This document shows positions 13,092-13,793 of a stretch of 13,793 nucleotides of DNA, piece after piece. Below the pieces are notes generated by a model. That model did not search any database, was not told the origin of the DNA, and saw nothing but the letters and a program-made list of their open reading frames with translations. Within the stretch, counting starts at the first letter, position 1. Each line of letters starts with the position of its first letter. The stretch is from Mesorhizobium amorphae (GTDB taxonomy: Bacteria > Pseudomonadota > Alphaproteobacteria > Rhizobiales > Rhizobiaceae), in NCBI GenBank assembly GCA_003240775.1, contig QFNI01000081.1, positions 1 through 13,793 of the forward strand, given 5' to 3'. A program made the position numbers and the translations under genes.

Positions 13092-13793
13092 CAGCTGTTC
13101 CAGCCCTGCACGAATTCGTTGGTGTAGACGGCGGACAGGTCGTCCAGCGGCTTTTCCAGGGCGCCCGATGCGACGGCCGCGTCGTGGATCTTCTGCCAGT
13201 GCTCGGGCGGCTGGTAGCCATAGCCCTGCGCCATGAATTCGGGCGTGGGCGTGATGCGGTCGAGCACGCCGTCAAACAGCGAAGCGGCGAATGCCTGGTT
13301 CTCGCCTTCCTGCGGGTTGCCCGCCGCGCAGTGGGCGAGCGCCTTTTCCTTGTTGGCGGGGTCTGCCGCGAAGCGCGTGCCCCGCACCAGGGCGCGACCG
13401 AACTTGGGCGCGAGGTCGGGCGTGGCCGCCATCTGGCTTTCGAGCATGGCCACGCCGTTGCCGAAGAAGCCGAGATAGGTGTCGGGCGTGATCTCGCGCA
13501 GCACGAGGCCGCGCTCGCGCAGGATCGCGGCATCCGACACAGCGCCCGCGTAGGCGGAAACGTCGTCGCGCAGGAAGGCCACCGCCGCCGTGCCGCCGTC
13601 GCCCACGGGCAGGAAGGTGTAGTCCGTGCCTTCGCTGAGCTTCAGATCGGTCATGATCGCGCGCATGAACGAGACTTCCGCGCCGTCCGCCGTGCCCACG
13701 CCGATCACCTTGCCCTTCAACTCCTCGGGCTTGGCGAAGGGGCTGTCGTCCTTGACGAGGATACCGAACACCGACTTCGGATACATGTTGTAG
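13091..13793 (-). CDS. ABC transporter substrate-binding protein, NMT1/SsuA-like (N-terminus beyond right edge)
   Basis: The last 234 codons of a type 2 periplasmic-binding protein are present; the reading frame is open to the window edge, so the signal peptide and first domain are missing. Family features are MYPKSVFGILVKDDSPF, PEELKGKVIGVGTADGAEV (the interdomain segment), DVSAYAGAVSDAAIL, and the C-terminal region ending VYTNEFVQGWNS. NMT1/SsuA-like proteins bind small compounds such as pyrimidine precursors, taurine, sulfonates or other organic acids. The substrate here cannot be identified. It is the first gene visible of the operon that continues with the ATPase, permease and GntR genes. 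Confidence 0.88.
   Translation of the reverse strand, partial: YNMYPKSVFGILVKDDSPFAKPEELKGKVIGVGTADGAEVSFMRAIMTDLKLSEGTDYTFLPVGDGGTAAVAFLRDDVSAYAGAVSDAAILRERGLVLREITPDTYLGFFGNGVAMLESQMAATPDLAPKFGRALVRGTRFAADPANKEKALAHCAAGNPQEGENQAFAASLFDGVLDRITPTPEFMAQGYGYQPPEHWQKIHDAAVASGALEKPLDDLSAVYTNEFVQGWNS

Noticed and set aside
1..13793. CRISPR array, tRNA, rRNA, insertion sequence or phage genes
   Set aside because: No regularly spaced repeats, tRNA-like cloverleaf, rRNA sequence, transposase or phage structural motifs were seen on either strand.

Overview
The window is dense, GC-rich bacterial DNA. The gene families, the ABC-transporter operons and the codon use point to an alphaproteobacterium, most likely of the order Hyphomicrobiales (Mesorhizobium/Aquamicrobium-like). 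This assignment rests on protein resemblance recalled from memory, not on a search. There is no rRNA, tRNA, CRISPR array, transposase or integrase in view.

Left and centre (about 1-8089, all on the minus strand) is a carbohydrate uptake and catabolism locus. In transcription order it holds two tiny overlapping leader ORFs, a double-domain sugar ABC ATPase, two RbsC/AraH-type permeases, a periplasmic sugar-binding protein, a D-tagatose/D-psicose 3-epimerase-like enzyme, a SorC-family regulator preceded by a dense TGAC/GTCA operator array, and a RhaD-like class II aldolase. The aldolase runs off the left edge. Its last roughly 30 codons are not aldolase: they match the C-terminal end of a conjugation entry-exclusion protein (TrbK-alt type), and the joint falls on a GATC. 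This is either a real rearrangement or a ligation/assembly chimera.

Divergent from the transporter operon (8090-9998, plus strand) lie two overlapping regulator genes. The first has an IclR-type helix-turn-helix fused to a complete periplasmic-binding-protein domain that is visibly paralogous to the operon's own sugar-binding protein. The second is a short IclR-like protein with little effector domain. A YjlB-type cupin gene follows (10137-10700).

Right part (10718-13793, minus strand) is a separate operon: an NMT1/SsuA-like substrate-binding protein (truncated by the right edge), its ATPase, its permease and a GntR/FCD-family regulator, all tightly packed or overlapping.

Working model (inference): the sugar-binding protein and the cytoplasmic PBP-HTH regulator sense related ligands, so the regulator could couple transporter expression to the imported sugar. 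The SorC protein appears to control its own unit (regulator plus aldolase), probably in response to a phosphorylated intermediate. The epimerase residues suggest a rare ketose. No sugar kinase is present in the window, so the pathway must be completed elsewhere. The most novel item is the HTH-PBP fusion and its overlapping partner.
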